Shown: positions 13,644 through 22,206, counted from the stretch's first letter. The stretch is DNA of 64,000 nucleotides from Millisia brevis NBRC 105863 (GCF_001552615.1 NZ_BCRN01000014.1:122624-186623), one strand, 5' to 3'. Notes: generated by a model not told the origin, from the sequence alone. Numbers and translations: made by a program.

Positions 13644-14654
13644 TCAGCCGTGTGGGTTGACCGAACTCAGCGCGACCAGCAGTCGACGGGCCGCGGCCAC
13701 CCGTCGCCGGGCCGCCGGCTCGGTCAGATCGTCGAGGGCGCATTCCGGGTCCGCCGGCGGCCCCAGGTGGCCGCAGCCGCGGGGGCAGTCGCGGGCTGCC
13801 AGCGCCAGGTCGTCGAAGGCGGCCAGCACATCGTCGGCGGTCACGTGCGCCAGACCGAGCGAGCGGATCCCGGGGGTGTCGATCACCCAACCGCCGTCGG
13901 TATCCGGACCGCTCGCGGGCAGCGGCAGCGCCACCGACTGGGTGGAGGTATGCCGCCCCTTGCCGACGCCGGAGACGTCGCCGGTCGCCCGGTCGGCGTC
14001 CGGGACCAGCCGGTTGACCAGCGTCGACTTGCCGACACCGGAATGCCCCAGCAGGACGGTGGTCTTGCCGTCGATGCGTTCGTACAGATCGTCCAGGGGG
14101 CGTTCCCTGCCCACCAGGAAGATCGGCACCTCGAGGTCGGCGAACTGGGCGGCGAAGGCCTCCGGATCGCCGAGGTCGTCCTTGGTCAGCCCCAACATCG
14201 GTACGACACCACCGGCAACGGCCGCGACCAGGGCGCGATCGACCAGCCCGGCGCGCGGTGGGGGATCGGCCAGCGCGACCACGATCAGCAGCAGATCGGC
14301 GTTGGCGACCACCACCCGCTCCGTGGGGTCGGTGTCGTCCGCCGTGCGCCGCAGCACCGATGTCCGCTCCTCGACCCGCACGATCCGCGCGAGGGTGTCC
14401 CGGTCACCGGACAGGTCCCCGACCAGGGCGACCCGGTCGCCGACCACGATCGGGGTGCGGCCGAGTTCGCGGGCGCGCATCGCGACCACCACATGATCGG
14501 GCCGCCCGCCCGGAGCGCATCCCCAGCGACCGCGATCGACGCTGATCACCATCGCCTCGGTGGCATCGGCGTGCGCCGGTCGGCGCTTGGTGCGCGGACG
14601 CGAGCCCTTACCCGGTCGGACCCGCACATCGGATTCGTCGAAACGATGACTCAT
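13644..14654 (-). CDS. rsgA: Ribosome small-subunit GTPase RsgA (YjeQ/EngC family)
   Basis: 336 residues from ATG 14654. RsgA is a circularly permuted GTPase that checks late 30S subunit assembly. The order of motifs is N-terminal OB-fold (about 35-110), the TKDD G4 motif (about 157-160), then P-loop GHSGVGKST (about 196-204), the GRHTSTQS switch (about 227-234) and DTPGI (about 253-257), with a C-terminal zinc knuckle (CPRGCGH and a later Cys, about 290-305). The G4-before-G1 order is the family's signature. It is the last gene of the ybaK-aroA-rsgA group and lies convergent to the desaturase gene. Confidence 0.94.
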   Translation of the reverse strand: MSHRFDESDVRVRPGKGSRPRTKRRPAHADATEAMVISVDRGRWGCAPGGRPDHVVVAMRARELGRTPIVVGDRVALVGDLSGDRDTLARIVRVEERTSVLRRTADDTDPTERVVVANADLLLIVVALADPPPRAGLVDRALVAAVAGGVVPMLGLTKDDLGDPEAFAAQFADLEVPIFLVGRERPLDDLYERIDGKTTVLLGHSGVGKSTLVNRLVPDADRATGDVSGVGKGRHTSTQSVALPLPASGPDTDGGWVIDTPGIRSLGLAHVTADDVLAAFDDLALAARDCPRGCGHLGPPADPECALDDLTEPAARRRVAAARRLLVALSSVNPHG

Positions 14655-14676
14655 GATGGGCGGGTACGCGCGCGGC

Positions 14677-16002
14677 TCAGTGCGACCCCGGGGTGCCGGC
14701 CGGCACCTCGTCGGCGCGGATCAACGGCACCCACAGGTCGGCGAAGCCGGGGAGGGTCTTGCCGGTCGAGTCGATGTCGTCGACCAGGACGCCCGGTACC
14801 GCGGTACCGATGATCGCGCCGGCGGTCGCCATCCGATGGTCGGCGTAGGCGTGCCAGACCCCGCCGGTCAGCGGGCGCGGGCGGATCTCGAGGCCATCCT
14901 CGAGCTCGGTGACATCGCCACCGAGCAGGTTGATCTCGGTCGCCAGGGCGTGCAGCCGGTCGGTCTCGTGGCCGCGCAGGTGGGCGATACCGGTCAGCCG
15001 GGAGGGGCCCTCCGCCAGCGCCGCGAGCGCCGCGACCGAGGGCGTCAGTTCGCCGACGTCGTGCAGATCGATCCGGATGCCGCGCAACCGCTTCGGCCCG
15101 CGCACCAGCAGACCGCGGTCGGTCAGTCCCACCTCGGCGCCCATCCGCGCCAGGATGTCGCCGAAGACGTCACCCGGCTGCGAGGTCTCCTCGGGCCAGC
15201 GCGGGATCAGCACCTCGCCGCCGGTCACCGCGGCCGCCGCGAGGAACGGTGTCGCATTGGACAGGTCGGGTTCGATCGTGCGGTCGATCGCCCGAATCGG
15301 GCCGGGCAGCACCGTCCAGGCATCCGGTACCGAGGTATCGGCCGGGGTGAGCACCTCGACGCCGCTCTCGCGCAGCATCGCGATCGTCATCTCGATATGC
15401 GGCAGCGACGGCAGACCGGCGCCCGGACGCTGCGCGCGGTGGCGCAGTTCGACGCCGAGGTCGAAGCGCGGTGCGGACAGCAGCAGCCCGGAGACGAATT
15501 GGGAGGAGCGCGAGGCGTCGATCGTCGCGGCGCCACCGCGCAGGCTGCCGCGACCGCGCACGACCAGGGGCAGTTGGTCACCTTCGATATCGGCGCCGAG
15601 TTCGCGCAGGGCCCCGATGATCTCGCCCTGCGGGCGGGTGCGGGCGACCGGATCGCCGTCGAATCGGCTCGCCCCGGTCGCCAGGGTCGCCACCGGCGGC
15701 AGGAACCGCATCACCGTGCCGGCGAGGCCGCAGTTGACCGCGGCGCCGTACATCTGATCGGGAACGACGCGCACCGTGGTGCCGGTCGCGCGGTCGCCGA
15801 GGACCTTGACCATGACGCCGAGGTCCCGCAGGGCCTGCATCATCAGGTCGGTATCGCGGCTGCGCAGCACGCCGGTCAGGACCGATTCGCCGTCGGCGAG
15901 CGCGGCGAGGACCAGGGCGCGGTTGGTGATCGACTTCGATCCGGGGATCTCCACGATCCCGCGGACCGGCCCGAGCGCGATCGGTGCATTCCACATGCTC
16001 AC
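14677..16002 (-). CDS. aroA: 3-phosphoshikimate 1-carboxyvinyltransferase (EPSP synthase)
   Basis: 441 residues. The GTG start at 16002 overlaps the ybaK stop as GTGA; the second codon-plus-one is an ATG (16). AroA transfers enolpyruvate from PEP to shikimate-3-phosphate in the shikimate pathway. Motifs include [19 protein letters not shown] (about 20-38), the LGNAGT-equivalent [14 protein letters not shown] (about 90-104), and the C-terminal [14 protein letters not shown] (about 391-404). The class resembles other mycobacterial EPSP synthases. Gap to rsgA is 22 bp, so the three genes are likely one transcript. Confidence 0.96.
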   Translation of the reverse strand: MSMWNAPIALGPVRGIVEIPGSKSITNRALVLAALADGESVLTGVLRSRDTDLMMQALRDLGVMVKVLGDRATGTTVRVVPDQMYGAAVNCGLAGTVMRFLPPVATLATGASRFDGDPVARTRPQGEIIGALRELGADIEGDQLPLVVRGRGSLRGGAATIDASRSSQFVSGLLLSAPRFDLGVELRHRAQRPGAGLPSLPHIEMTIAMLRESGVEVLTPADTSVPDAWTVLPGPIRAIDRTIEPDLSNATPFLAAAAVTGGEVLIPRWPEETSQPGDVFGDILARMGAEVGLTDRGLLVRGPKRLRGIRIDLHDVGELTPSVAALAALAEGPSRLTGIAHLRGHETDRLHALATEINLLGGDVTELEDGLEIRPRPLTGGVWHAYADHRMATAGAIIGTAVPGVLVDDIDSTGKTLPGFADLWVPLIRADEVPAGTPGSH

Positions 16003-16556
16003 GCCTCCATACTCCCATCCGGGTCCAGCCCATTTCGGCCGCCGTCCGAGGGCGGCGCGGCGATATCGGCCACCGTCGCCTCGGCCGCCGCGACCAGATC
16101 GCCGGGGGCGACCTCGATCTCCAGACCCCGGCGACCTCCACTGACCAGGACGGTGGGGTGGGTCAGGGCGCTGGCATCGATCACCGTCGGCAGCCGCCGG
16201 CGCGACCCGACGGGGGAGATCCCGCCCAGGACGTACCCGGTCGTGCGCTCGGCGACGGTGCGGTCGGCCATCGTGGCCCGGCGGGCGCCGAGCGCCGCGG
16301 CGACCGCCTTGAGCGAGAGCGTCGTGGTCACCGGTACGACCGCGATCGCCGGCTGGGCGGGCGCGCCGTTGGGTGCGGTGTCGACCACCAAGGTCTTGAA
16401 GACGCGTGCGGGGGAGTAGCCGAGCGGCTCGGCGACCGCGGTGACCGCTTCGGCCCCGAAGCGCACCACCGCGGGGTCGTGGGTATAGCTGTGTATCCGA
16501 AATGTGACTTTTCGGCGGGTCAATGCCGTAGTCGCCGGGGTGGTCCGCGCCGCCAT
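15999..16556 (-). CDS. ybaK: YbaK-type aminoacyl-tRNA editing deacylase
   Basis: 185 residues from ATG 16556. The frame is open further upstream but has no family resemblance there, and a -10-like TACTGT (minus strand, complement of 16563-16568) sits 6 nt before the ATG, suggesting leaderless translation. Family features are VFKTLVVDT, the lysine of [15 protein letters not shown], and [21 protein letters not shown]. YbaK hydrolyses Cys-tRNA(Pro) and related mischarged tRNAs. It opens the ybaK-aroA-rsgA group and is divergent from sigH. Confidence 0.9.
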   Translation of the reverse strand: MAARTTPATTALTRRKVTFRIHSYTHDPAVVRFGAEAVTAVAEPLGYSPARVFKTLVVDTAPNGAPAQPAIAVVPVTTTLSLKAVAAALGARRATMADRTVAERTTGYVLGGISPVGSRRRLPTVIDASALTHPTVLVSGGRRGLEIEVAPGDLVAAAEATVADIAAPPSDGGRNGLDPDGSMEA

Positions 16557-16623
16557 GACCTCACAGTATGCCCCGCTGGGGGCCGATTCCCCCACGCGCG
16601 GCCGCCCGAGCGGGTCGGCCGCC

Positions 16624-16650
16624 GGGAAACATCCGCGGCGGCGCGGTGTT
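16624..16650 (+). promoter_or_regulatory. SigH/SigR-type promoter upstream of sigH
   Basis: GGGAAAC (16624-16630) followed by GTT (16648-16650, context TGTTG) fits the GGGAAY ... GTT pattern recognised by mycobacterial SigH and streptomycete SigR. The predicted transcript would start near 16657 and include the in-frame ATG at 16727. This would be an autoregulatory promoter, as known in both groups. Confidence 0.55.
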
Positions 16651-16726
16651 GCACCGGGTGACGTTCGGCGATCACGGCCCCGCGAAGCGCGCGGCGTACC
16701 CGGCCGAACACGTGTGGAGGGTGCAC

Positions 16727-16888
16727 ATGGTGGCAGCGACAGCGGCGCGCAGCGGCGCCGCGCGATGGGTCGACGACGACTGGGAGCGGGCATTCCTCGC
16801 ATCCCCGTCGCCCTCGAATGCCCCTGCGCCGATCGGATCGCACCCGCTACCGGTAGCCTCGACTGGCGGGACGATCGAAGGGATCGGT
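16727..16888 (+). other. Possible 54-residue N-terminal extension of SigH (long isoform)
   Basis: ATG 16727 lies in the sigH frame with an excellent GGAGG site six bases upstream (about 16716-16720), and the frame is open through to the normal GTG start at 16889. The extension is [20 protein letters not shown] followed by an Ala/Pro/Ser-rich stretch. Streptomyces SigR has a comparable unstable long form, made from a SigR-dependent upstream promoter. The gap 16557-16888 between ybaK and sigH holds only this extension and the promoters. Confidence 0.5.
16854..16859 (+). promoter_or_regulatory. Possible housekeeping -10 element (TAGCCT) for the short SigH form
   Basis: TAGCCT fits the TANNNT pattern of the principal sigma factor. 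A transcript starting near 16866 would carry the GAAGGGA site (about 16876-16882) and the GTG at 16889. No convincing -35 box is seen. Confidence 0.35.
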
Positions 16889-17626
16889 GTGGACGAAGCT
16901 ACCCGGGATGACGCGAGCGACGACGACGCGGCCGATACCGACGGTGTCGGCGCCGATGTCGCGCGCGCTTCGGAGGCTTCCGAGTCGCCCAACGAGCCGA
17001 ACGAGTCGTCGAACGATCCGAACGAGTTGGCCCGACGATTCGAGACCGAGGCTCTGCCGCTGCTCGATCAGCTCTACGGCGCGGCCCTGCGCATGACGCG
17101 CAACCCGGCGGACGCCGAGGACCTGGTCCAGGAGACCTACGCCAAGGCGTTCTCGGCCTTCGGGTCCTTCCGGCAGGGCACCAATGTGCGGGCGTGGCTC
17201 TACCGCATCCTGACCAATACCTACATCAACTCGTACCGGAAGCGGCAGCGTCAGCCGGCGCAGTACCCGACCGACGAGATCACCGATCGCCAGTTGGCCG
17301 CGACCGCCGAGCACACCTCGTCCGGTCTGCGTTCGGCGGAGGTCGAGGCGCTCGACGCATTGCCGGACGACGCGATCAAGTCCGCCCTGCAGGAGCTGCC
17401 GGAGGACTTCCGGATGGCGGTCTACTACGCGGACGTCGAGGGTTTCCCGTATCGGGAGATCGCCGAGATCATGGGCACGCCGATCGGCACGGTGATGTCC
17501 CGTCTCCATCGCGGCCGCCGCCAGCTGCGCGGATTGCTCGCGGACGTCGCCCGCGAGCGCGGTTTCACCAGGACCAGCACCGACCGGGACCGGGCCGATG
17601 CAGTGACATCGGAGGTAACGCCATGA
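16889..17626 (+). CDS. sigH: ECF RNA polymerase sigma factor SigH (SigR family)
   Basis: 245 residues from GTG 16889, preceded by GAAGGGA; an in-frame ATG at 16727 would give 299 residues. SigH directs the thiol-oxidative and heat stress response. Sigma region 2 covers [25 protein letters not shown] to [15 protein letters not shown] (about 60-125), and region 4 covers [24 protein letters not shown] to [15 protein letters not shown] (about 170-215). The first 50 residues are acidic with Asn/Glu/Ser repeats ([14 protein letters not shown]). The gene overlaps the next one, its zinc anti-sigma factor, by 4 bp (ATGA), and a SigH-type promoter precedes it, so positive autoregulation is likely. Confidence 0.96.
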   Translation: MDEATRDDASDDDAADTDGVGADVARASEASESPNEPNESSNDPNELARRFETEALPLLDQLYGAALRMTRNPADAEDLVQETYAKAFSAFGSFRQGTNVRAWLYRILTNTYINSYRKRQRQPAQYPTDEITDRQLAATAEHTSSGLRSAEVEALDALPDDAIKSALQELPEDFRMAVYYADVEGFPYREIAEIMGTPIGTVMSRLHRGRRQLRGLLADVARERGFTRTSTDRDRADAVTSEVTP

Positions 17627-17922
17627 CATCCCGGGATGGGGCGTCGCAGGACCGCGTCGCCGCGGAGCAGTTCGAGAGCCTCGACTGCTCGGCGATGCTG
17701 TCGGATATCTGGTTGGCGCTCGACGGCGAATGCGACGAGCGGAATTTGGCGCGTCTGCAGCGGCATCTCGACGAGTGCGGGCACTGCCTGAGCGTCTACG
17801 GGATCGAATCGCGCCTGAAGGAAGTTCTCGCTCGCAAATGTGGGGGCGAGCGTGCGCCGGAGACCCTGCGCAGCCGCCTGGTGGTGGAGATCCGCCAGTG
17901 GGAGATACGCGGCGGTCACTGA
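17623..17922 (+). CDS. rshA: Zinc-binding anti-sigma factor RshA (RsrA family)
   Basis: 99 residues from ATG 17623, overlapping the sigH stop and preceded by GGAGGT at about 17611. RshA binds and silences SigH under reducing conditions and releases it when its cysteines are oxidised. The zinc motif H-x3-C-x2-C is present at H48, C52 and C55 (RHLDECGHC), with additional cysteines at 22 and 37 available for the redox switch. The helical LEU-rich segment after the motif is typical for sigma binding. A long terminator hairpin follows 73 nt downstream. Confidence 0.95.
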   Translation: MTSRDGASQDRVAAEQFESLDCSAMLSDIWLALDGECDERNLARLQRHLDECGHCLSVYGIESRLKEVLARKCGGERAPETLRSRLVVEIRQWEIRGGH

Positions 17923-17995
17923 CCGTTCGCGATCGTCCACAACCGGCGCCGGCGATCGATCCGGTGTCGAACGCGGGGGGAGACTCGGTGTTGAG

Positions 17996-18022
17996 CCCGG
18001 AGGGTGGTGACCACCCTCCGGG
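17996..18022. terminator. Bidirectional hairpin terminator between rshA and bL37
   Basis: A perfect 12-bp stem, CCCGGAGGGTGG with CCACCCTCCGGG, around a 3-nt TGA loop. It lies between the ends of two converging genes and can serve both. Confidence 0.75.
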
Positions 18023-18028
18023 ATCGGC

Positions 18029-18103
18029 TCAGCTGTTGGGGCGCTTGCCGTGATTGGCTGCGCTCTTCTTACGGCCGCGCTTCTTGCGTCCACGCTTTCC
18101 CAC
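18029..18103 (-). CDS. 50S ribosomal protein bL37 (24 residues)
   Basis: A 25-codon gene from GTG 18103 to TGA at 18029-18031. The product begins MGKRGRKKRGRKKSAANHGK and ends RPNS; it is nearly all Lys/Arg/Gly. It closely resembles the 24-residue bL37 seen in mycobacterial ribosome structures (from memory MAKRGRKKRDRK...ANHGKRPNA). A strong AAGGAG site lies six bases before the start on the minus strand. It is much too short for default gene finders. The terminator at 17996-18022 lies just after its stop. The other start candidates would destroy the match. Confidence 0.88.
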   Translation of the reverse strand: MGKRGRKKRGRKKSAANHGKRPNS

Positions 18104-18318
18104 GGGAGTCTCCTTCCTGACGACAATCTCGGCGATCAGTGTGGCATTACCGACCGGTGTGCCGTCCGTGCGGGTGGCAGTTGCGGCCGCGGCGCGGCGG
18201 GGATCGTCGGTGCGCCCCCGTACTATCCGTAACCGAGAGCCATCCGAAAGGGACGAGGCGAGGGCGGGTGGCGACGAGCGCAGGACGCGACGACCACCTC
18301 CGGGTTGGAAGGACAGTC

Positions 18319-19821
18319 GTGACGACGCTCAGTGAATTGCTCGCCGGCCATACCGATCTGCCCGGCGCCGCGGTCGACCATCTCCAACGCATCGTCGGGG
18401 ATTGGCAGTTGGCCGCAGATCTGTCGTTCGCCGATCTGCTGCTGTGGGTGGGTACCGACGAGCTCGGCATCGACGGCACCGGTGCGCCGGTGCTCTGTGT
18501 GGCGCAGTGCCGTCCGACCACCGCCCCGACGGTCCTGCCGGTCGACCGGGTCGGTGCGGTCGCCGGACAGCCCGGACACGGCCACGTGGTGCGGGCTCTG
18601 GTCGAACGTCGAGTGATCGTCCACGAGAGTGGGGAGTCGGATTCGACCGGTTTGATCAGCGAGGCCATTCCGCTCTGGTGGCAGGGTCACGTGATCGCCG
18701 TGCTGACCCGCGACCGCGAGCGGGAGCCGCACCGCGGGGCCAGCCGGCTCGAGGCGGCCTACCGCGAATGCGCGAATGTGTTGTGTCGGATGATCAGCGA
18801 GTCGATCTACCCGACGGCCGAGGAGGTCGCGGGGGTCAATTCGAGCCCTCGGGCCGGTGACGGATTCATCCGATTGGGTGTGGACGGCACGGTCACCTAT
18901 GCCAGCCCGAATGCCCAATCCGCCTATCACCGCATGGGATTGAATACGGACCTTTTGGGCATGGAGCTGTCGTCGCTCACCGGGAAATTGGTGAGCGATA
19001 CGTTCGACGCCCGGGAGGTCGCCGACCATCTCGGCGCGGTCGCCGCGGGCGAGCGGGGCCGGCGGATCGAGGTCGACGCGCGCGGCGCGACGATCGTGAT
19101 GCGCACAATCGCTTTGCAGCACAAGGGAACCCCGATGGGCGCCGCGGTGCTGGTCCGCGATGTCACCGAGGTGAAGCGGCGCGATCGAGCCCTGCTGAGC
19201 AAGGACGCGACCATCCGCGAGATCCACCACCGGGTGAAGAACAATCTGCAGACGGTAGCCGCGCTGCTCCGCCTGCAGGCTCGCCGTACCGACAATGTCG
19301 AGGCGCGTCACGCCCTGTCCGAGTCGGTCCGAAGGGTTACCAGCATCGCGCTCGTCCACGACCTGTTGTCGATGTCGGTCGACGAGGAGGTCGATCTGGA
19401 CGAGGTGATGGACAAGCTGTTGCCGATGGTCACCGATCTCGCCGCATTGTCCGGCCGCATCGACGTCCATCGCGCCGGGGCGATCGGGGTCTTTCCGGCC
19501 GAGCGTGCCACCCCGTTGGCGATGGTGATCGCCGAACTGGTCCAGAACGCCATCGAACACGGATTCGACGGTGCGACAACCGGAACGATCACGGTGGACG
19601 CTCGTCGGTCGTCGCGCCTGCTGGAGGTGGTGGTCTCCGATTCCGGTCGAGGCCTACCCGACGGGTTCGATCTGGCTGCGTCGGATCGACTGGGCCTGCA
19701 GATCGTGCGAACCCTGGTCGACGTGGAACTGGGTGGTTCGTTGGAGATTGTTCCCGGTCGGGATAGGGGAACCGATGCGATCGTTCACGTTCCGCTCGGT
19801 CGGCGTGCCGTGCGGAGCTGA
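18319..19821 (+). CDS. pdtaS: Sensor histidine kinase PdtaS
   Basis: 500 residues from GTG 18319, preceded by GGAAGGA; the start MTTLSELLAGHTDLPG matches the mycobacterial protein's N-terminus. PdtaS is a soluble kinase that phosphorylates the RNA-binding antiterminator PdtaR. It has an N-terminal GAF domain (about 1-150), a PAS domain (about 170-290), a HisKA_2 dimerisation region with phospho-acceptor His in REIHHRVKNNLQTVAALLRL (about 302-321), and an HATPase domain with ELVQNAIEHGF and DSGRGLP (about 405-455). There is no membrane segment. The partner pdtaR is not in this window. It stands where Rv3220c stands in M. tuberculosis, convergent to whiB1. Confidence 0.95.
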   Translation: MTTLSELLAGHTDLPGAAVDHLQRIVGDWQLAADLSFADLLLWVGTDELGIDGTGAPVLCVAQCRPTTAPTVLPVDRVGAVAGQPGHGHVVRALVERRVIVHESGESDSTGLISEAIPLWWQGHVIAVLTRDREREPHRGASRLEAAYRECANVLCRMISESIYPTAEEVAGVNSSPRAGDGFIRLGVDGTVTYASPNAQSAYHRMGLNTDLLGMELSSLTGKLVSDTFDAREVADHLGAVAAGERGRRIEVDARGATIVMRTIALQHKGTPMGAAVLVRDVTEVKRRDRALLSKDATIREIHHRVKNNLQTVAALLRLQARRTDNVEARHALSESVRRVTSIALVHDLLSMSVDEEVDLDEVMDKLLPMVTDLAALSGRIDVHRAGAIGVFPAERATPLAMVIAELVQNAIEHGFDGATTGTITVDARRSSRLLEVVVSDSGRGLPDGFDLAASDRLGLQIVRTLVDVELGGSLEIVPGRDRGTDAIVHVPLGRRAVRS

Positions 19822-19951
19822 GTGCCTCGCCCGGCGGACGTCCGGTGGATCGATCCCGATGCCCGGTTCCCGTCCCTGTGGTGGTGAGCTGTTCAGTTGT
19901 CTCGAAGGTGATTGTCGGTCCGCGGGCCACGGGCCGTTCGATCGTGGTAGC

Positions 19952-19993
19952 AACCCCCTCAACGAAGGGGACCCGGCACTCGAGTGTGCCGGG
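19952..19993. terminator. Tandem hairpins between pdtaS and whiB1
   Basis: CCCGGCAC (19972-19979) pairs perfectly with GTGCCGGG-type sequence at 19986-19993 around a 6-nt loop. A smaller hairpin, CCCCCTC...GAAGGGG, sits just before it at about 19954-19970. Together they lie between two convergent genes and probably end both transcripts. Confidence 0.65.
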
Positions 19994-20017
19994 CCCGAAT
20001 CGTCGATTGGGGGACGG

Positions 20018-20272
20018 CTAGACGCTCGACTTGGCTCGTGTGCGAGCGTTGCGTCGCTTGAGGGCACGCCGCTCGTCTTCACCCATTCCGCCCCAGACTC
20101 CGGCATCCTGACCCGACTCGAGCGCCCAGGTGAGGCACTCGGTGACGACGGGGCAGCGATTGCACACGAGCTTGGCGTCCGCGATCTGCGCAAGCGCAGG
20201 TCCGCTGTTCCCCACCGGGAAGAACAGTTCCGGATCCTCGTCGCGACAGATGGCTTTATGGCGCCAGTCCAT
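20018..20272 (-). CDS. whiB1: Transcription factor WhiB1
   Basis: 84 residues from ATG 20272, the same length as M. tuberculosis WhiB1. WhiB1 is an essential 4Fe-4S, nitric-oxide-sensing regulator that binds the principal sigma factor. The four cluster cysteines are C9, C37, C40 and C46, followed by the G[VI]WGG turn (GVWGG, about 58-62) and a basic C-terminal DNA-binding tail (RRALKRRNARTRAK). The leader upstream is long and carries a CRP-type site and a nested inverted repeat, consistent with the cAMP control known for mycobacterial whiB1. Confidence 0.97.
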   Translation of the reverse strand: MDWRHKAICRDEDPELFFPVGNSGPALAQIADAKLVCNRCPVVTECLTWALESGQDAGVWGGMGEDERRALKRRNARTRAKSSV

Positions 20273-20332
20273 TCCTAGCTCACTCCTCACTTGGCGCTGG
20301 TGGAGCGCCTTCGATGTTCATTCGGTCCACGG

Positions 20333-20376
20333 TTCACAGGTTTGGAAGTAATAGGTTCCAAACCACAGCCTGTGAA
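20333..20376. promoter_or_regulatory. Nested inverted repeat in the whiB1 promoter
   Basis: TTCACAGG (20333-20340) pairs with CCTGTGAA (20369-20376), and inside it GGTTTGGAA (20339-20347) pairs with TTCCAAACC (20356-20364) across an 8-nt loop. On the minus strand the loop reads CCTATTAC, a possible -10 region. The structure could act as DNA operator or as an RNA hairpin at the 5' end of the whiB1 transcript. Confidence 0.5.
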
Positions 20377-20386
20377 TGCTTTCACG
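20371..20386. promoter_or_regulatory. CRP-type binding site upstream of whiB1
   Basis: TGTGAATGCTTTCACG matches the TGTGA-N6-TCACA consensus at nine of ten positions. If the -10 is the TATTAC on the minus strand (complement of 20348-20353), transcription would start near 20341 and the site would be centred near -37.5, the spacing I recall for a CRP site at M. tuberculosis whiB1. The rest of the 279-bp gap to the upstream kinase gene holds no gene that I can support. Confidence 0.65.
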
Positions 20387-20551
20387 ACCGTGCGTAAAGT
20401 CAAGGAAACATTCCGGTGACGTGGTCAACCTCACGGTGTAAGGCTGACCTGACCGACGTTGTTCCTCGAGCCGCAGCACGGGCCAAGCCCCCGACGCCGT
20501 GTCATTCCCCGATGGCTATCGTTCTTCTATACACGATTATTGGCCGGTCGG

Positions 20552-21688
20552 CTACAGAAAATGGGGATTCCGGGGCGCGAAGACCTCCAGGGCCCGCGGA
20601 GCGGACGAGAAGACCATCGAGGAGCGTAAGCCCAGGTAGTCGCCGTCGAGCTGGAGCCCGATGGGTCGATCGGACTCCACTCGAACGGCCGCGACATCGT
20701 CGAATCGCGTCAGATCGGCACCGCTGGGATTTCCGTTCGGTTTCAACAGTTGACGAACCAGCAGGAGCGACCTAAAGATCTCCGTGGTGCGCATGGCGAA
20801 GAGGCCCAGACCGGTGTCGAATGTCGTTCCCGGGTTGGTGTGCGCGGCGCGACCGTCCAGAAATGTCCAAATGTTCGTATTCGATACGAACATGTAATGC
20901 ACCCCGTGTACCGGAACTTCGACGATCTGTTCGCGGCCCGACGAGCGACCGCCGGCGGCCGGTTCGCGCGGTTCGATGCTCGCGACCGCGCCGGTCCGGC
21001 TGTCGCGGCGGGCGATCGTACGACCGGGGTCGGGATAGCGGACCTTGCGCGCCTGCGCGTCCTCCTCGGCAGCGAGGGCCCGGGCGCCGGTCAGGGTGAC
21101 GTGCAGCGTCAGTGACGGCGGTCGTTGGCGGGCGGCGAAGAAGGATCGGACCGCGGCCCGCACATAGCGGGCCGGCGTCGCGGACTTGCCCTTGCGGCGG
21201 ACGGCGTCGATGCGGGCGCAGACCTCCGCGTCGAGGCCGACCCCGGCGTTGAAGGTGAACCAGCGCCGATCGGCGTGCCCGAGGCCCACCCAGCGCACCG
21301 AACGCTCGGTGATCAGGTCGATCACCTGGTTGGTCGCCTCGACGGGATCGGCCGCGATGCCCAGCGAGCGCGCGAAGACGTTCGCAGACCCGCCGGGGAC
21401 GATCGCCAGCGGCGGGATCGGGCCGACGGTCACCGACTGGTGGGCGGTCGGCGCCGGAACGCCGAGCAGCCCGTTGACCACCTCGTTGACCGTGCCGTCG
21501 CCGCCGAGCACGATCACCGCGTCGATCCCGGTCAGCCGCGCCTCGCGAGCCAACTCCGCGGCGTGCCCGCGATGCGTCGTCGGCGCGACGGTCAGGTTCA
21601 GACGGCTGCGCAGCGCATGCGCGACCAGTTCGCGCGTCGCCGGGGTGGTCGACGTCGCGTTGGGATTCACGATCAACACAGCCCGCAC
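20552..21688 (-). CDS. Diacylglycerol/lipid kinase family protein (Rv3218-like)
   Basis: 378 residues from GTG 21688; ATG 21709 would add seven residues. The GTG is preferred because it starts the first beta strand (VRAVLIVNPNATS) and a -10-like TACGCT on the minus strand lies 6 nt before it. The DAGK catalytic domain is seen as VIVLGGDGTVNEVVNGLLG (about 65-83) and IVPGGSANVFARSLG (about 103-117). Such proteins phosphorylate diacylglycerol, sphingoid or undecaprenol-type lipids; the substrate is not clear. It lies upstream of whiB1 on the same strand and is divergent from a small membrane protein gene. Confidence 0.9.
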   Translation of the reverse strand: MRAVLIVNPNATSTTPATRELVAHALRSRLNLTVAPTTHRGHAAELAREARLTGIDAVIVLGGDGTVNEVVNGLLGVPAPTAHQSVTVGPIPPLAIVPGGSANVFARSLGIAADPVEATNQVIDLITERSVRWVGLGHADRRWFTFNAGVGLDAEVCARIDAVRRKGKSATPARYVRAAVRSFFAARQRPPSLTLHVTLTGARALAAEEDAQARKVRYPDPGRTIARRDSRTGAVASIEPREPAAGGRSSGREQIVEVPVHGVHYMFVSNTNIWTFLDGRAAHTNPGTTFDTGLGLFAMRTTEIFRSLLLVRQLLKPNGNPSGADLTRFDDVAAVRVESDRPIGLQLDGDYLGLRSSMVFSSAPRALEVFAPRNPHFL

Positions 21689-21694
21689 GCGCCG

Positions 21695-21723
21695 AGCGTA
21701 GCCGGGCATCTTTTCGCTATGTT
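21695..21723. promoter_or_regulatory. Divergent leaderless promoters for the lipid kinase and the small membrane protein
   Basis: Minus strand: TACGCT (complement of 21695-21700) six bases before GTG 21688. Plus strand: TATGTT (21718-21723) six bases before GTG 21730. Both fit a -10 hexamer whose transcript would begin at the start codon. The two promoters are back to back within 42 bp. Confidence 0.5.
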
Positions 21724-21729
21724 GGGCCG

Positions 21730-22155
21730 GTGGTTACCGCCCCGCCTCCCCCCGCTCTGCGTGTCGCCGGTGCTCTGCTCGCGTTGCAGGGGGTGGGGCT
21801 GCTGATCTCCGCCACGGTCCTGGCGTTTCGCGGCCTGCAGGCCGGTGGCGTCGACGGCGGACTGGTGATCGGATCCTGGTTCGCGATCGCCGGCGTCGCG
21901 CTGACCACCGCGGGGGTCTGCCTGGTGCGCGGGCGGCGGTGGGCGCGCAGTTTCGGGTTGGTGATCCAACTGTTGCTGGTTCCGGTGGTGTGGTCGTTGA
22001 CGACCACCGGACAGGGGACCATCGGGGCGCTGCTCGGGGTGGTCGTCGTCGCGGTGCTGCTGTTGCTGTTCACCCCGGCCTCGGTGCGATGGTGGCGCGG
22101 GCTCGACGACGAGACGCCGGCCGAGCCGCCCGCCGACCGCAAGCGTGCGCGGTAA
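21730..22155 (+). CDS. Small four-helix membrane protein (Rv3217c-like)
   Basis: 141 residues from GTG 21730. Four hydrophobic segments are visible at about residues 10-33, 44-67, 72-91 and 97-116, with a charged C-terminal tail (ASVRWWRGLDDE then basic residues). No catalytic motif is seen. A homologue occupies the same place in M. tuberculosis. It is 51 bp upstream of the ParA-like gene on the same strand. Function unknown. Confidence 0.75.
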   Translation: MVTAPPPPALRVAGALLALQGVGLLISATVLAFRGLQAGGVDGGLVIGSWFAIAGVALTTAGVCLVRGRRWARSFGLVIQLLLVPVVWSLTTTGQGTIGALLGVVVVAVLLLLFTPASVRWWRGLDDETPAEPPADRKRAR

Positions 22156-22206
22156 CGTTCGCCCGATCTGTTCCCCCTCGCGTCCGAATAGGCAAGGATC
22201 GGTGTC

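Noticed and set aside
18139..18318. Upstream extension of PdtaS
   Set aside because: The mycobacterial protein begins at the sequence coded from 18319, which also has a ribosome-binding site.
19950..19995. 6C-type RNA because of the C-rich hairpins
   Set aside because: The cytosines are in stems and not in the loops, and the position between convergent genes fits a terminator.
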